The position numbers were made by a program, and so were the translations under genes. A stretch of 64,000 nt of DNA from Piscibacillus sp052246295 (GTDB lineage: Bacteria; Bacillota; Bacilli; Bacillales; Alkalibacillaceae). The DNA lies in the NCBI GenBank assembly GCA_052246295.1, contig JBQQCO010000010.1; one strand, written 5' to 3'. Each line of letters begins with the position of its first letter. Positions within the stretch are counted from its first letter, which is position 1. The notes beneath the pieces are model-generated. The model had not been told where the DNA came from, made no database searches, and was given only the letters and a program-made list of their open reading frames with translations. Shown here in pieces: positions 34,786 to 44,746 of this stretch.

Positions 34786-35160
34786 ATGGCTGCTGAACAG
34801 ATAAGAAAGTATTCCTCAATGATACCTGAAAGACAAGACCAACAAAGACCAAGCCCGAAAAAACAACGCTTTGTAAAAAAAGCATGGTTTACCAAAGGTG
34901 AAAAGTTTCTTTATACGACTGGTTTAGTGATTATTGCCATTTCCATGATTTTTGTCGTGCAGTATTCATCTTCACTCGACACAGTTAATCGTGATATTCA
35001 AAGAGTGAACTCAAACATAGAACAAGTAAAAACAGATAACAATGCGTTACAAGCAGAGGTTAAAGAGTTAAGCAAGCCTAGCCGTATTTTAGCTGAAGCT
35101 GAAAAGCACGGACTTAGCATTAAAAACTCTAATGTAAAACAAGCGTCTCAAACAAACTAA
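34786..35160 (+). CDS. ftsL: Cell division protein FtsL
   Basis: Bitopic division protein that forms a trimer with DivIC and DivIB and controls septal synthesis. It has 124 residues: a basic cytoplasmic N-terminus (about 40), one helix (about 42-62), then an extracellular leucine-zipper-like coiled coil (about 64-96). FtsL is short and poorly conserved; position between rsmH and pbpB decides the call. ATG 34786 follows GGAGG. Confidence 0.9.
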   Translation: MAAEQIRKYSSMIPERQDQQRPSPKKQRFVKKAWFTKGEKFLYTTGLVIIAISMIFVVQYSSSLDTVNRDIQRVNSNIEQVKTDNNALQAEVKELSKPSRILAEAEKHGLSIKNSNVKQASQTN

Positions 35161-35173
35161 GGGTGTTAGAACT

Positions 35174-37411
35174 ATGAAAAATTTAAACTATAAAAATGTT
35201 ATGTCATTTTTGGTCATAGCATTGTTTACTTTAATTTTTCTTCTATTAATCGGCCGTTTTACTTACATCCAGATTACTGGTGAGGTACAATCGGTCGATT
35301 TATTAGATTATGCAGATAAATTCCGTAATACGAGTCGTGTTATGGAAGCTGAACGCGGAGATATTTATGACCAAACAGGTATGGTGCTAGCTGGAAATAA
35401 AACTGTTTATAATATGTATGCCGTTTTAGACGAGGAATTTTCTACGAATTCATCTGTAGACCTACACGTAAGTGATTATGAGGGAACGGTCAACAAATTA
35501 GCTCCCATAATCGGGATGGAAGAAAGCCGTATGTTAGAAGTTTTTCGAAGTGCACCTGAAGAAGCATTTCAAGTTGAATTTGGCCGATTTGGCAACGGAC
35601 TTTCCAAAGAAGAAAAAGAGGAAATCGAAGCTTTAGAATTACCTGGAATATATTTTAAACAGGATACAGAAAGATATTACCCTAATGGTGGATTTGCCTC
35701 GCATGTTATTGGGTTTACAGAAGAGTTGTTAAACGATGAAGAAACTAGATATGAAACTGTGGGTACATATGGTGTTGAAAGGAAATACAATGAAGAATTA
35801 AAAGGTAAGGACGGTTTTATAAAATCACAAAGGGATAAGTATGGTTTTAAATTACTTAATGCTGATGAACACGTCCAGCCACCAGAACATGGTAATCATG
35901 TTTATTTAACTATTGATCAAAAAGTGCAAACCTTTCTTGAAGATGCCATGACAACAGTTCAAGAAGAATATAACCCTAAACGTATGGTGGCTGCTGTGAT
36001 GAACCCACAAACAGGTGAAGTGTTAGCCATGAGCAATCGGCCTTCATTTGATCCAAACACGAGAGACAATATTGAAAACTGGTATAACGACGTTATCTCA
36101 ACTCCATTTGAACCCGGTTCAACAATGAAGATTTTTACTCTCGCCTCAGCAATAGAGGAAGGTGTTTATAATGGGGAGGCAACTTTTGATTCTGGAAGAT
36201 GGAGAGTAAGTGAAAACCACAGATATATTCGTGATCACAATAATGGTGAAGGTTGGGGGACAATCACTTATAACAAAGGTGTACAACGCTCCTCTAATGT
36301 TGGTTTTGCAAAGATACTTTGGGAACAGTTAGGGCCTCAAACCTATTTAGAATACATCTCTAAATTTCAATTAGATCAGGCAACGGAAATTGATTTAGAT
36401 GGAGAAGAGGTAGGCCAGTTAGCATATAGATATGATCGTGACCAAATTAATACGGCGATTGGTCAAGGTTCGACTTTTACCCCTATACAAATAATGAAAG
36501 GTGCCACAGCCCTTGCAAATGATGGTAAAATGGTTAAGCCTTTTGTTACTGAGAGAATCATAAGTCCTAATGGTGAGAATGTATTATATGAAGCTGAACC
36601 AGAAGTAGTCGGTGAACCAATTTCAAAAGAAACAGCTGACGAGGTCAAAAACATCTTAGAGACAGTTGTGACATCAGAGGACGGAACGGGACAACCTTTC
36701 AAGTTAGATGATTACACATCATTTGGTAAAACAGGTACAGCACAAATTTCTGATAGTGGTGGGTATAAAACAGGTGTTGGTAAATATGTCTATTCATATA
36801 TAGGTATGGCTCCAAAAGATAATCCTAAGCTCTTAATGTATGTGGCAGTAGAAGAGCCAGAAGTTGATTATAGTTATATGGGCTCGGAAACAACGTCTTA
36901 TATATACAAAACAGTTATGCAAAATAGCTTAAACTATTTAGAGATTGAACCAGATCAGACAACTGAGAACATCAAGAAACCAGTAAAACTAACCAATATG
37001 TATAATCGAAAGACAGATCAAGTTGTGTCTGACTTGAAAGAAAAAGGTTTTAACGTCTCGGTTATTGGTAATGGTGACGAAGTGGTTGATTCATTACCTA
37101 AAGAACAAGAATCTGCTTATCCAAATAAACGTATAATACTAAAAACTAATGGCGATTTAAGCATGCCAGATGTAACTGGATGGACTCTGCGTGATGTGCT
37201 TTCATTAGTTGAATTAGTTGGCATGGAATTTGACTATTTAGGGGAGGGGTTTGTTACTCAGCAGAACTTGGCTGTTGGTGCCAATATTTCTGAAGAAAGT
37301 AGATTGGTTGTTGAGTTAAAATCTCAATTAAATCCAAGAGAAGAAGACGAAACCGACTTGGAGGAAGAATTGGACGAAGAATCAGAAACTGATGAAGATC
37401 AATCACAATAA
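35174..37411 (+). CDS. pbpB: Penicillin-binding protein 2B (septal transpeptidase)
   Basis: Class B PBP that cross-links septal peptidoglycan, 745 residues. The N-terminal helix (about 13-33) is followed by the dimerisation domain and the transpeptidase domain with SxxK (S316, STMK), SSN (QRSSNVGF) and K519TGT. Two PASTA repeats and a final acidic tail of about 24 residues follow. ATG 35174 follows AAGGGTG. Like spoVD downstream it carries PASTA, but this is the essential vegetative copy. Confidence 0.95.
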   Translation: MKNLNYKNVMSFLVIALFTLIFLLLIGRFTYIQITGEVQSVDLLDYADKFRNTSRVMEAERGDIYDQTGMVLAGNKTVYNMYAVLDEEFSTNSSVDLHVSDYEGTVNKLAPIIGMEESRMLEVFRSAPEEAFQVEFGRFGNGLSKEEKEEIEALELPGIYFKQDTERYYPNGGFASHVIGFTEELLNDEETRYETVGTYGVERKYNEELKGKDGFIKSQRDKYGFKLLNADEHVQPPEHGNHVYLTIDQKVQTFLEDAMTTVQEEYNPKRMVAAVMNPQTGEVLAMSNRPSFDPNTRDNIENWYNDVISTPFEPGSTMKIFTLASAIEEGVYNGEATFDSGRWRVSENHRYIRDHNNGEGWGTITYNKGVQRSSNVGFAKILWEQLGPQTYLEYISKFQLDQATEIDLDGEEVGQLAYRYDRDQINTAIGQGSTFTPIQIMKGATALANDGKMVKPFVTERIISPNGENVLYEAEPEVVGEPISKETADEVKNILETVVTSEDGTGQPFKLDDYTSFGKTGTAQISDSGGYKTGVGKYVYSYIGMAPKDNPKLLMYVAVEEPEVDYSYMGSETTSYIYKTVMQNSLNYLEIEPDQTTENIKKPVKLTNMYNRKTDQVVSDLKEKGFNVSVIGNGDEVVDSLPKEQESAYPNKRIILKTNGDLSMPDVTGWTLRDVLSLVELVGMEFDYLGEGFVTQQNLAVGANISEESRLVVELKSQLNPREEDETDLEEELDEESETDEDQSQ

Positions 37412-37433
37412 AATAGTAATTATATAAACAGTG

Positions 37434-37454
37434 GTCTAATTGTAGACGTTTTTT
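37434..37454 (+). terminator. Weak terminator between pbpB and spoVD
   Basis: The short stem GTCTA-ATTG-TAGAC (37434-37447) is followed by G and six T. Five base pairs is weak; it may only attenuate vegetative readthrough into the sporulation gene spoVD. Confidence 0.45.
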
Positions 37455-37496
37455 CATAGTTTTAATACAAGCATAGGTGTAAAGGAGAATGACACA

Positions 37497-39425
37497 TTGA
37501 GACGAATTGCTGCTATTACTGTGAAAAAACGTTTGATCGCTGTTTTTTTATTGATTGCTGTTTATTTTCTAATAATGGTTGGGCGCTTAGCATATGTACA
37601 ACTGGTATCTAGTGCTGAGATTCTAGAAAAAGCTGAAGAGTTATGGAGTCGAGATATCCCATTGTATGCAGAGCGTGGGAAGATTCTTGATCGAAATGGT
37701 GAAGTGTTAGTGGACAACCAGTTGGCACCAACTTTGGTTGTGGTACCAAGACAAATTGAAGATCCAGAATCGGTAGCGAAGAAGCTTTCTGAGATTATCT
37801 CAATTTCTGAAGAAAAAGCCCTTGAACACTTAACCAAAGTCGCTTCAGTTGAAATTATTCATCCAGAAGGCCGAAAGCTAACTGATGAACAAGCTACAGA
37901 AATTAGAATGCTTAATGAGCCTGGAGTGTATTTGGCTCAAGATTCAAAACGATCTTATCCATTTGATGAGCAATTATCACATGTCCTTGGCTTTACTGGG
38001 ATTGATAATCAAGGCTTAGCAGGTCTTGAAGCGAGTTATGATGACAAATTAAAAGGGGATTCCGGAGCATTATCCTTCTTTTCGGACGCTAAGGGAAGAA
38101 GGTTGAATCAACTTTCAAACCGTTACAGTCCCCCAGAAGATGGTCACCATCTGTCACTTACAATTGATGCTGAAATCCAAACAATTATCGAAAGAGAGTT
38201 AGATATTGCTGAGGCTAAGTATGATCCAGATGGCGCTTTGGCGATCGTTATGGACCCGAATAATGGTGAGGTTCTGGCTATGTCGAGTAGACCTAACTTT
38301 CACCCATCAGAATATCAATCAGTTGCTCCAGAAGTTTACAATCGAAACCTACCTGTTTTTAGCACATATGAGCCTGGTTCTACCTTTAAGATTGTAACTC
38401 TAGCATCAGCATTAGAAGAGAGTTTAATTGATTTAGATAAAGATACTTACTATGACTCAGGGCATGTGAAAGTGGCGGGTGCTAGAATCCGTTGTTGGCA
38501 TAGTGGAGGACATGGAAGTCAGAGCTATTTGGAAGTAGTGCAAAATTCTTGTAACCCTGGGTTTGTTAACTTAGGACAAATGTTAGGTGAAGAGAAGCTT
38601 TTCACCTATATTCGTGAATTTGGATTTGGTGAAAAGACAGGAATTGATTTAGAAGGAGAAAGTACGGGTATCTTATTTAAGGAAGAACAGATTGGTCCTG
38701 TAGAAGTTGCAACTTCTGCATTTGGTCAGGGTGTATCTGTGACCCCAATTCAACAAGTAACAGCTGTAGCAGCGGCCATAAACGGAGGTTATCTGTACGA
38801 ACCTTATGTGGTGAAGGGATTAGTTGACCCAACGACTGGAGAAGAGGTAGAAGCAAGAGAGCCTACGATGAAAAAACGAGTCATTAGTGAACAAACTTCA
38901 CAAGAGGTACGTAGAGCATTAGAAACGGTCGTTGCTAAAGGTACTGGTCGAGGCGCTTACTTAGATGGATATCGCGTCGGTGGGAAAACTGGTACTGCAC
39001 AAAAAGTTGGTCCTAATGGTCGTTATTTAGAGAATAACCATATCGTATCTTTTATTGGGTTTGCCCCTGCGGATGATCCTAAGTATTTAGTTTATATTGC
39101 TGTAGATAACCCGAAAAACACCATTCAGTTTGGTGGCGTTGTATCAAGTCCAATTGGAGGAAGAGTGTTAGAAGACATCTTAAATGTTAAGGGTATTGAA
39201 AAACGAGAAGGTGGACTTGATAAAGAGTACCAATGGCCAGATGCACCAAAAGTTGAAGTTCCTGGCTTAGTAGGAGAAGAAGTAAAAGACATTAGAAATT
39301 TCTTATACGACTTAAGGTTAGATGTTCATGGTGAAGGGAATACAGTTATTTCACAATCACCTAGCCCTGGAGAAAAAGTTGAATCAGGGTCAACAATACG
39401 TGTTTTTCTAGGTGACTCTAATTAA
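37497..39425 (+). CDS. spoVD: Stage V sporulation protein D (spore cortex transpeptidase)
   Basis: Class B PBP needed for spore cortex peptidoglycan, 642 residues. It has an N-terminal helix, SxxK at S295 (EPGSTFKIV), SCN (VQNSCNPGF), K497TGT and one C-terminal PASTA domain. SpoVE is its SEDS partner and is encoded further down the cluster. The start is TTG 37497 (MRRIAAITVKKR), eight bases after AAAGGAGAA; the nearby ATG is out of frame. B. subtilis SpoVD begins with the similar MRRVSNVTVRKR. Confidence 0.95.
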   Translation: MRRIAAITVKKRLIAVFLLIAVYFLIMVGRLAYVQLVSSAEILEKAEELWSRDIPLYAERGKILDRNGEVLVDNQLAPTLVVVPRQIEDPESVAKKLSEIISISEEKALEHLTKVASVEIIHPEGRKLTDEQATEIRMLNEPGVYLAQDSKRSYPFDEQLSHVLGFTGIDNQGLAGLEASYDDKLKGDSGALSFFSDAKGRRLNQLSNRYSPPEDGHHLSLTIDAEIQTIIERELDIAEAKYDPDGALAIVMDPNNGEVLAMSSRPNFHPSEYQSVAPEVYNRNLPVFSTYEPGSTFKIVTLASALEESLIDLDKDTYYDSGHVKVAGARIRCWHSGGHGSQSYLEVVQNSCNPGFVNLGQMLGEEKLFTYIREFGFGEKTGIDLEGESTGILFKEEQIGPVEVATSAFGQGVSVTPIQQVTAVAAAINGGYLYEPYVVKGLVDPTTGEEVEAREPTMKKRVISEQTSQEVRRALETVVAKGTGRGAYLDGYRVGGKTGTAQKVGPNGRYLENNHIVSFIGFAPADDPKYLVYIAVDNPKNTIQFGGVVSSPIGGRVLEDILNVKGIEKREGGLDKEYQWPDAPKVEVPGLVGEEVKDIRNFLYDLRLDVHGEGNTVISQSPSPGEKVESGSTIRVFLGDSN

Positions 39426-39460
39426 TTCTCTAACCTTTTATCGTTATACGAGCTCAAGTT

Positions 39461-39469
39461 TGCTATAAT
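39461..39469 (+). promoter_or_regulatory. Extended -10 promoter upstream of murE
   Basis: TGCTATAAT (39461-39469) is a consensus extended -10, about 39 bases before murE, with no good -35. The same TGCTATAATAATG block recurs upstream of divIB. Confidence 0.65.
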
Positions 39470-39507
39470 AATGTTGTAATTTATTAACACTAAAGGCAGG
39501 AGATCCT

Positions 39508-40980
39508 ATGCAATTAAATGAACTATTAGAAAATCTCAAAATTTATAAAACTGATGAACATAATCTAATTGATATAGAAGTCTCGAAAGTTGAAATGGAC
39601 TCTCGAAAAGTAGATACTAATACATTGTTTGTTTGTATAAAAGGCTCACAAGTGGATGGACATGAGTTTGTGAAGGACGCAGAAGCCAACGGTGCTTGTG
39701 CTATTGTAGCTGAAAGGCATGTAGAAACTAAGTTACCAGTAATTTTAGTTCCTAGTACTGTAAAAGCATTATCCATACTAGCTAATTATTTTTACGGTAC
39801 TCCAAGTAAAGATTTAAATATTATCGGGATTACAGGTACGAATGGAAAAACAACGACGTCTTATTTATTGGATGAAATTTTTAAAGAAAATGGTCATAAG
39901 ACAGCAATTATTGGAACCATTGACATGAAAATAGGAGAAGAAACCTACCCATTAAATAATACGACACCAGATAGTTTGTTCTTGCACAAACATTTGCGCT
40001 TAATGAAAGAGCGTGATGTGGACACAGTCATTATGGAAGCATCTTCTCATGCTTTACATCAAGGACGTGTGCATGGAGTGCAGTTTGATTCAGTTGTATT
40101 TACTAACCTTACTCAAGATCATTTAGATTATCACCTAAATATGAATGATTATGCCTATGCAAAATCGTTACTCTTTTCACAACTAGGTAATGATTATACT
40201 CAAAATAAAACAGCAGTCATTAATGCTGATGATCACTATTCAGAGGTAATGACGCAAGCAACACCTTTTCCGTATATTCCTTATGGTCTGTCTGAGAATG
40301 CGTTTATTAGGGCTAAAAACATTCATTTACAAGCAGATTCGATGACTTTCGTAGTTGAGACGCCAAAAGATGATTTTGAAGTTCAAACCACATTAACTGG
40401 TAAATTTAATATTTATAACATATTGGCAGCCATTTCAGTTGCCTATCAATATAAAATACCAGTTGAACAAATCAAAAGAGCTTTAATGGGTATTGGTGGA
40501 GTTCCGGGACGTTTAGAGAAAGTTGATTGCGGCCAAGATTATACTGTCATAGTTGATTTTGCGCACACACCAGACTCTTTAGAAAATGTTTTACAAACTC
40601 TTAATGAAATTAAAGAGAATAGAATTATTACGGTAATAGGATGCGGTGGGGATCGTGATCGAACGAAGCGCCCTAAAATGGCTGATGCGTCAATTAAATA
40701 TAGTCAAGTGTCATTATTTACTTCCGATAACCCAAGAACTGAAGACCCTAAACATATCTTAAAAGATATGACAGGGCACTTATCAGGTGATGAATTTAAA
40801 GTCATTATTGATCGCAAAGAGGCTATTAAAGAAGCGATTTGGACAGCTAAGAAAGGTGATATTATACTTATTGCAGGTAAAGGACATGAAGCATACCAAG
40901 AAATCAACGGAAAAAAACAACATTTCGATGACCGTGAGGTTGCAATGCAATTTATCGAAGAACGGAATAAGGAGTCCTAG
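39508..40980 (+). CDS. murE: UDP-MurNAc-L-Ala-D-Glu:meso-diaminopimelate ligase
   Basis: Adds meso-diaminopimelate to the peptidoglycan precursor, 490 residues, cytoplasmic. ATP loop GITGTNGKTTT is present. D407-N408-P409-R410 is the motif that selects meso-DAP over lysine, so the wall is of the A1-gamma type. ATG 39508 follows GGCAGGAG. murF follows six bases after its stop. Confidence 0.97.
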   Translation: MQLNELLENLKIYKTDEHNLIDIEVSKVEMDSRKVDTNTLFVCIKGSQVDGHEFVKDAEANGACAIVAERHVETKLPVILVPSTVKALSILANYFYGTPSKDLNIIGITGTNGKTTTSYLLDEIFKENGHKTAIIGTIDMKIGEETYPLNNTTPDSLFLHKHLRLMKERDVDTVIMEASSHALHQGRVHGVQFDSVVFTNLTQDHLDYHLNMNDYAYAKSLLFSQLGNDYTQNKTAVINADDHYSEVMTQATPFPYIPYGLSENAFIRAKNIHLQADSMTFVVETPKDDFEVQTTLTGKFNIYNILAAISVAYQYKIPVEQIKRALMGIGGVPGRLEKVDCGQDYTVIVDFAHTPDSLENVLQTLNEIKENRIITVIGCGGDRDRTKRPKMADASIKYSQVSLFTSDNPRTEDPKHILKDMTGHLSGDEFKVIIDRKEAIKEAIWTAKKGDIILIAGKGHEAYQEINGKKQHFDDREVAMQFIEERNKES

Positions 40981-40986
40981 ATTACT

Positions 40987-42330
40987 ATGAAGAAATTTGA
41001 CTTAGACTTTTTAGCAAACATCTTTCCAAACCATACTGAGTATGAAAATAAAGACATATATTATGTTTTTCGTGATAGTCGCGAGCAATTAAGTAATAGT
41101 TTATTTGTACCGATTGTTGGTGAGCGTTTTGACGGGCATGAATTTATCCCGCAAGCCATTCAAAATGGTGCTACGGCTATATTATCAAGCCAAAAGAACC
41201 TAAAAGATGTACCTGATGACATCACAATCTTCTATGTTGATGATACTGTGAAAGCACTGCAAACCTTAGCAAATAGTTATCGTCATCTTATTAAGCCTAT
41301 TGTTGTAGGTGTAACAGGTTCAAATGGTAAAACGACAACTAAAGAGATCGTCGCTAGTTGTTTAGCTTCGAAATATAAAGTTTGGAAGACCAAAGGGAAC
41401 TTAAACAATCATATTGGTCTTCCTTTGACTGTTTTAGATATGGAACCTAATACAGAAGTGCTGGTAGCTGAAATGGGGATGAGTGGTTTTGGCGAAATTG
41501 AGCTACTGTCACATATTGTGGAGCCAGATTTTGGGATTATAACTAATATCGGAGAATCCCATATTGAGCATTTAGGAAGTCGTGAGGGGATTGCTAAAGC
41601 GAAGTTAGAAATTACATCAGGTTTTAAACAAGAAAGTGTATTTATTTATGATGGCGATGAACCTTTACTAGAACCAAAGACTCCAAGGTCTTTTAAAGAG
41701 TTAACGTGTGGCTTTTCAGAAGATCTCAATTATGTAATAGATCATGTTAAGCAACATAATGACTTTACTAGCTTCTCAATTAATGGTCAGGAGTTGAGCA
41801 TTCCATTATTAGGGAAACATCAGGCAAAAAATGTTTCGTTTGCATATGCATTATGTGATGAACTAGATGTGGACCTTTCAAAAGTAAAGAATCAACTTTA
41901 TCAGCTTGAATTGCCATCGATGCGTTTTGAGAAAGTAGAAGCGATTAACGGTGCAACAATTATTAATGACGCCTACAATGCATCAGCTACATCTATGGTT
42001 GCTTCTATTGATGTGTTAAAGAACATGAATTATAATAAGAAAATTGTAGTTCTAGGAGATATTCTTGAATTAGGTGAATACTCTAAAGATGATCACATGA
42101 GGGTTGGCGATTCAATTGATTCATCAATAGACTTAGTTCTAACGTATGGTAGCGAAAGTCGCTATATATTAGAGGGCTTGAGTGATGAAATTAAAGGTCA
42201 AAGTCAACATTATAACAACCCTGACGATTTGGCTCATGATCTTAAAGCACAGTTAGATTCAGATACAGTTGTGTTATTTAAAGCATCAAGAGGAATCAAG
42301 TTAGAAGAGGTCGTTAATCAGTTAATTTAA
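40987..42330 (+). CDS. murF: UDP-MurNAc-tripeptide:D-Ala-D-Ala ligase
   Basis: Adds D-Ala-D-Ala to complete the pentapeptide precursor, 447 residues. It has ATP loop GVTGSNGKTTTKE and the mid-domain NAYNASATSM signature of MurF. ATG 40987 follows GGAGT. In B. subtilis murF is elsewhere (with ddl); here it lies between murE and mraY, the order common in many other bacteria, so the four ligase and translocase genes run together. Confidence 0.96.
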   Translation: MKKFDLDFLANIFPNHTEYENKDIYYVFRDSREQLSNSLFVPIVGERFDGHEFIPQAIQNGATAILSSQKNLKDVPDDITIFYVDDTVKALQTLANSYRHLIKPIVVGVTGSNGKTTTKEIVASCLASKYKVWKTKGNLNNHIGLPLTVLDMEPNTEVLVAEMGMSGFGEIELLSHIVEPDFGIITNIGESHIEHLGSREGIAKAKLEITSGFKQESVFIYDGDEPLLEPKTPRSFKELTCGFSEDLNYVIDHVKQHNDFTSFSINGQELSIPLLGKHQAKNVSFAYALCDELDVDLSKVKNQLYQLELPSMRFEKVEAINGATIINDAYNASATSMVASIDVLKNMNYNKKIVVLGDILELGEYSKDDHMRVGDSIDSSIDLVLTYGSESRYILEGLSDEIKGQSQHYNNPDDLAHDLKAQLDSDTVVLFKASRGIKLEEVVNQLI

Positions 42331-42354
42331 TGGGTTTTGAAGGGAAGGGAAAAC

Positions 42355-43344
42355 ATGTTACCACAATCAGTATTACTTATTACAATTGGTATTGCGTTTC
42401 TGTTCTCTGTACTAATATCCCCAGTTTTAATCCCTTTCTTAAAGCGATTAAAGTTTGGTCAAAGTATTAGAGAAGAAGGTCCGCAATCCCACCAAGCTAA
42501 ATCAGGAACACCAACAATGGGCGGTGTTCTAATTATCTTTTCAGTTATTTTCACATCATTATTCATGATTTGGAGATATGAAGGCACTCAGTTCTCAAGT
42601 GAATTTTTTATTCTATTATTTGTTTTAATTGGTTATGGATTAATAGGATTTTTAGATGATTTTATTAAAATTTTAAAGAAACGAAACCTTGGTTTAACCT
42701 CTAAACAAAAAATGTTAGCACAAATATTTATTGCTGTTGTCGTTTATATCGTGTTACATAATCACGGATATAATACGGCTGTTTCTGTACCAGGAACCGA
42801 CTTTTCGGTTGACTTTGGTTGGTTCTACAGCGTGTTTCTATTAATCATGTTAGTCGGTGCATCTAACGCTGTTAATCTAACAGACGGATTAGATGGTCTA
42901 GTAGCAGGTACGGCGTCAATTGCTTTTGCAGCTTTTGCAATTATAGGAACTTATCATCATGTAGAACCTGAGATTACCATATTCTCTCTTTCAGTAGTTG
43001 GTGCATTACTAGGGTTTTTAGTTTTTAATAGTCACCCAGCAAAAGTGTTTATGGGAGATACAGGTTCATTATCAATTGGTGCGATTTTAGCTACAATTGC
43101 AATTCTAATGAAACTTGAATTGTTACTAGTTATTATAGGTGGTGTCTTTGTAGTAGAGACGTTATCAGTTATGATTCAAGTTACTTATTTTAAACTAACA
43201 GGTGGAAAACGAATCTTTAAAATGAGTCCATTACACCATCACTTTGAGCTAACAGGTTGGTCGGAGTGGCGAGTAGTTGTGACGTTCTGGTTCGTTGGTT
43301 TAATATGTGCAGGTTTAGGCTTAGTTATTGAGGTGTGGATGTAG
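42355..43344 (+). CDS. mraY: Phospho-N-acetylmuramoyl-pentapeptide transferase
   Basis: Membrane enzyme that transfers phospho-MurNAc-pentapeptide to undecaprenyl phosphate, giving lipid I. It has 329 residues, ten helices, and conserved SGTPTMGG, GFLDDFIK, NLTDGLDGL and HHHFELTGWSE motifs. The true start is ATG 42355 (MLPQSVLL), behind AAGGGAAGGG; an upstream TTG is in frame but poorly placed. The stop overlaps the murD start by one base. Confidence 0.97.
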   Translation: MLPQSVLLITIGIAFLFSVLISPVLIPFLKRLKFGQSIREEGPQSHQAKSGTPTMGGVLIIFSVIFTSLFMIWRYEGTQFSSEFFILLFVLIGYGLIGFLDDFIKILKKRNLGLTSKQKMLAQIFIAVVVYIVLHNHGYNTAVSVPGTDFSVDFGWFYSVFLLIMLVGASNAVNLTDGLDGLVAGTASIAFAAFAIIGTYHHVEPEITIFSLSVVGALLGFLVFNSHPAKVFMGDTGSLSIGAILATIAILMKLELLLVIIGGVFVVETLSVMIQVTYFKLTGGKRIFKMSPLHHHFELTGWSEWRVVVTFWFVGLICAGLGLVIEVWM

Positions 43345-44693
43345 TGAAGACTTTGACAGATTTTCCTTATCAAAATGTTTTAGTGCTAGGTCTAGCGAAG
43401 AGTGGCGAGGCTGCAGCACAGTTATTATATGATAGTCAAATTCCATTTAGAATTAATGATTTAACAAAGTTGGATGAAAATGATATTGCTCAACGGTTTG
43501 ACAAGCTAGGTGTAGAAGTTATAACAGGAGAGCATCCAATATCCGTTCTAGATGGTATTGACTTAGTCGTAAAAAACCCTGGAATACCTTATCATCATGA
43601 AATCGTTAAAGAAGCTATTGATAGAGATGTTCCTGTGATTACAGAAGTTGAATTATCTTACTACTTGATTGATGGTCCAATAATTGCGATTACAGGTTCA
43701 AATGGGAAAACAACCACAACTTCTTTAACTTACGAGCTATTAAAAGCAGGTGGGTTAGATCCATTAATAGCAGGTAATATAGGTAAGGTAGCTACCACTG
43801 TCGCAAGACAACAAAAATCAAATCAACCTGTTGTAATGGAATTATCATCTTTTCAATTGAAGGCGATTGAAAATTTCAAACCAGATATTAGTGTTCTGAT
43901 TAATATCACGGAAGCACACTTAGACTATCATAAGACTATGGAAGATTATGTAGGTTCAAAATTAAACATTACGAAGAATCAAAATGAAGAGGATACACTA
44001 ATTTATAATGCAGATGATCAATATTTGAGAAATGGTATTGCAAATCCAAAAGCTAAGATTATTCCTTTCTCTGTCTCAGGACTTGAACGTAAAGGGTTGT
44101 ATGTAGATGATGATATTGTTTTCTTTCAACATGAACCTATTATAAATAGAAAAGAGATTGCCTTACCTGGCGATCATAATTTAGAGAACGTCTTAGTTGG
44201 TATTGCGGTAGCAAAACTGTTTAATGTAGCTAATGAGGATATTAAATCTGTGTTAAAAACATTCACAGGTGTTAAGCATCGTTTGCAATTTGTTGAATCG
44301 GTTAATGGAAGACAAGTATTTAACGATTCTAAAGCAACAAACATTTCTGCAACTCTTATGGCCATTCAAGCATTTAACAAACCTATCGTATTAATTGTTG
44401 GTGGTCTAGATCGTGGAGTGGAATTCGACCAATTAATACAATCTTTTGAATATGTAAAGTATTGTGTTGCCTATGGCCAATCTGCGAGTAAGATAAGAGA
44501 AGCTGCCGAGCGCAACCATTATCAATCAATAATAACGGTAGACAATTTACAAGAAGCAACTTTTAAAGCTTATGAAGCTAGTGAAAAAGGGGATATTCTA
44601 TTATTTTCTCCTGCTTGTGCTAGTTGGGATCAATTCAAATCATTTGAAGAACGTGGAGACATGTTTATTCAATTGGTGCATAAGCTTTATTAG
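43344..44693 (+). CDS. murD: UDP-N-acetylmuramoylalanine--D-glutamate ligase
   Basis: Adds D-glutamate to UDP-MurNAc-L-Ala, 449 residues, cytoplasmic. It has an N-terminal nucleotide loop VLGLAKSGEAAA, ATP loop ITGSNGKTTTTS and the C-terminal NDSKATNISAT motif. I choose GTG 43344 (MKTLTDFPYQN): it overlaps the mraY stop as TAGTG, and GAGGTG lies eight bases upstream. GTG 43335 is in frame but within the ribosome site. Confidence 0.95.
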   Translation: MKTLTDFPYQNVLVLGLAKSGEAAAQLLYDSQIPFRINDLTKLDENDIAQRFDKLGVEVITGEHPISVLDGIDLVVKNPGIPYHHEIVKEAIDRDVPVITEVELSYYLIDGPIIAITGSNGKTTTTSLTYELLKAGGLDPLIAGNIGKVATTVARQQKSNQPVVMELSSFQLKAIENFKPDISVLINITEAHLDYHKTMEDYVGSKLNITKNQNEEDTLIYNADDQYLRNGIANPKAKIIPFSVSGLERKGLYVDDDIVFFQHEPIINRKEIALPGDHNLENVLVGIAVAKLFNVANEDIKSVLKTFTGVKHRLQFVESVNGRQVFNDSKATNISATLMAIQAFNKPIVLIVGGLDRGVEFDQLIQSFEYVKYCVAYGQSASKIREAAERNHYQSIITVDNLQEATFKAYEASEKGDILLFSPACASWDQFKSFEERGDMFIQLVHKLY

Positions 44694-44746
44694 GGGCTTG
44701 TCTACCAATAGCCCCAACTTCAACAAAGGAGTAGGGGTGTTTTTTT
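44693..44746 (+). promoter_or_regulatory. Alternative hairpins in the murD-spoVE gap
   Basis: GGGGCT (44693-44698) can pair with AGCCCC (44710-44715). The same CCCC can instead pair with GGGG (44734-44737), which is followed by seven T and contains the apparent ribosome site of spoVE. The two structures exclude each other. This could be an attenuator or a translational switch. Stems are only four to six pairs. Confidence 0.4.

Noticed and set aside
34425..34895. A 156-codon minus-strand open frame opposite rsmH and ftsL
   Set aside because: It lies wholly antisense to two well-supported genes, has no ribosome site or family resemblance, and follows from their codon use.
37454..37480. Sigma-E promoter for spoVD (TCATAGTT ... 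CATAGG)
   Set aside because: The elements are only 10 bases apart, whereas sigma-E needs about 13-15, and the -10 half matches poorly.
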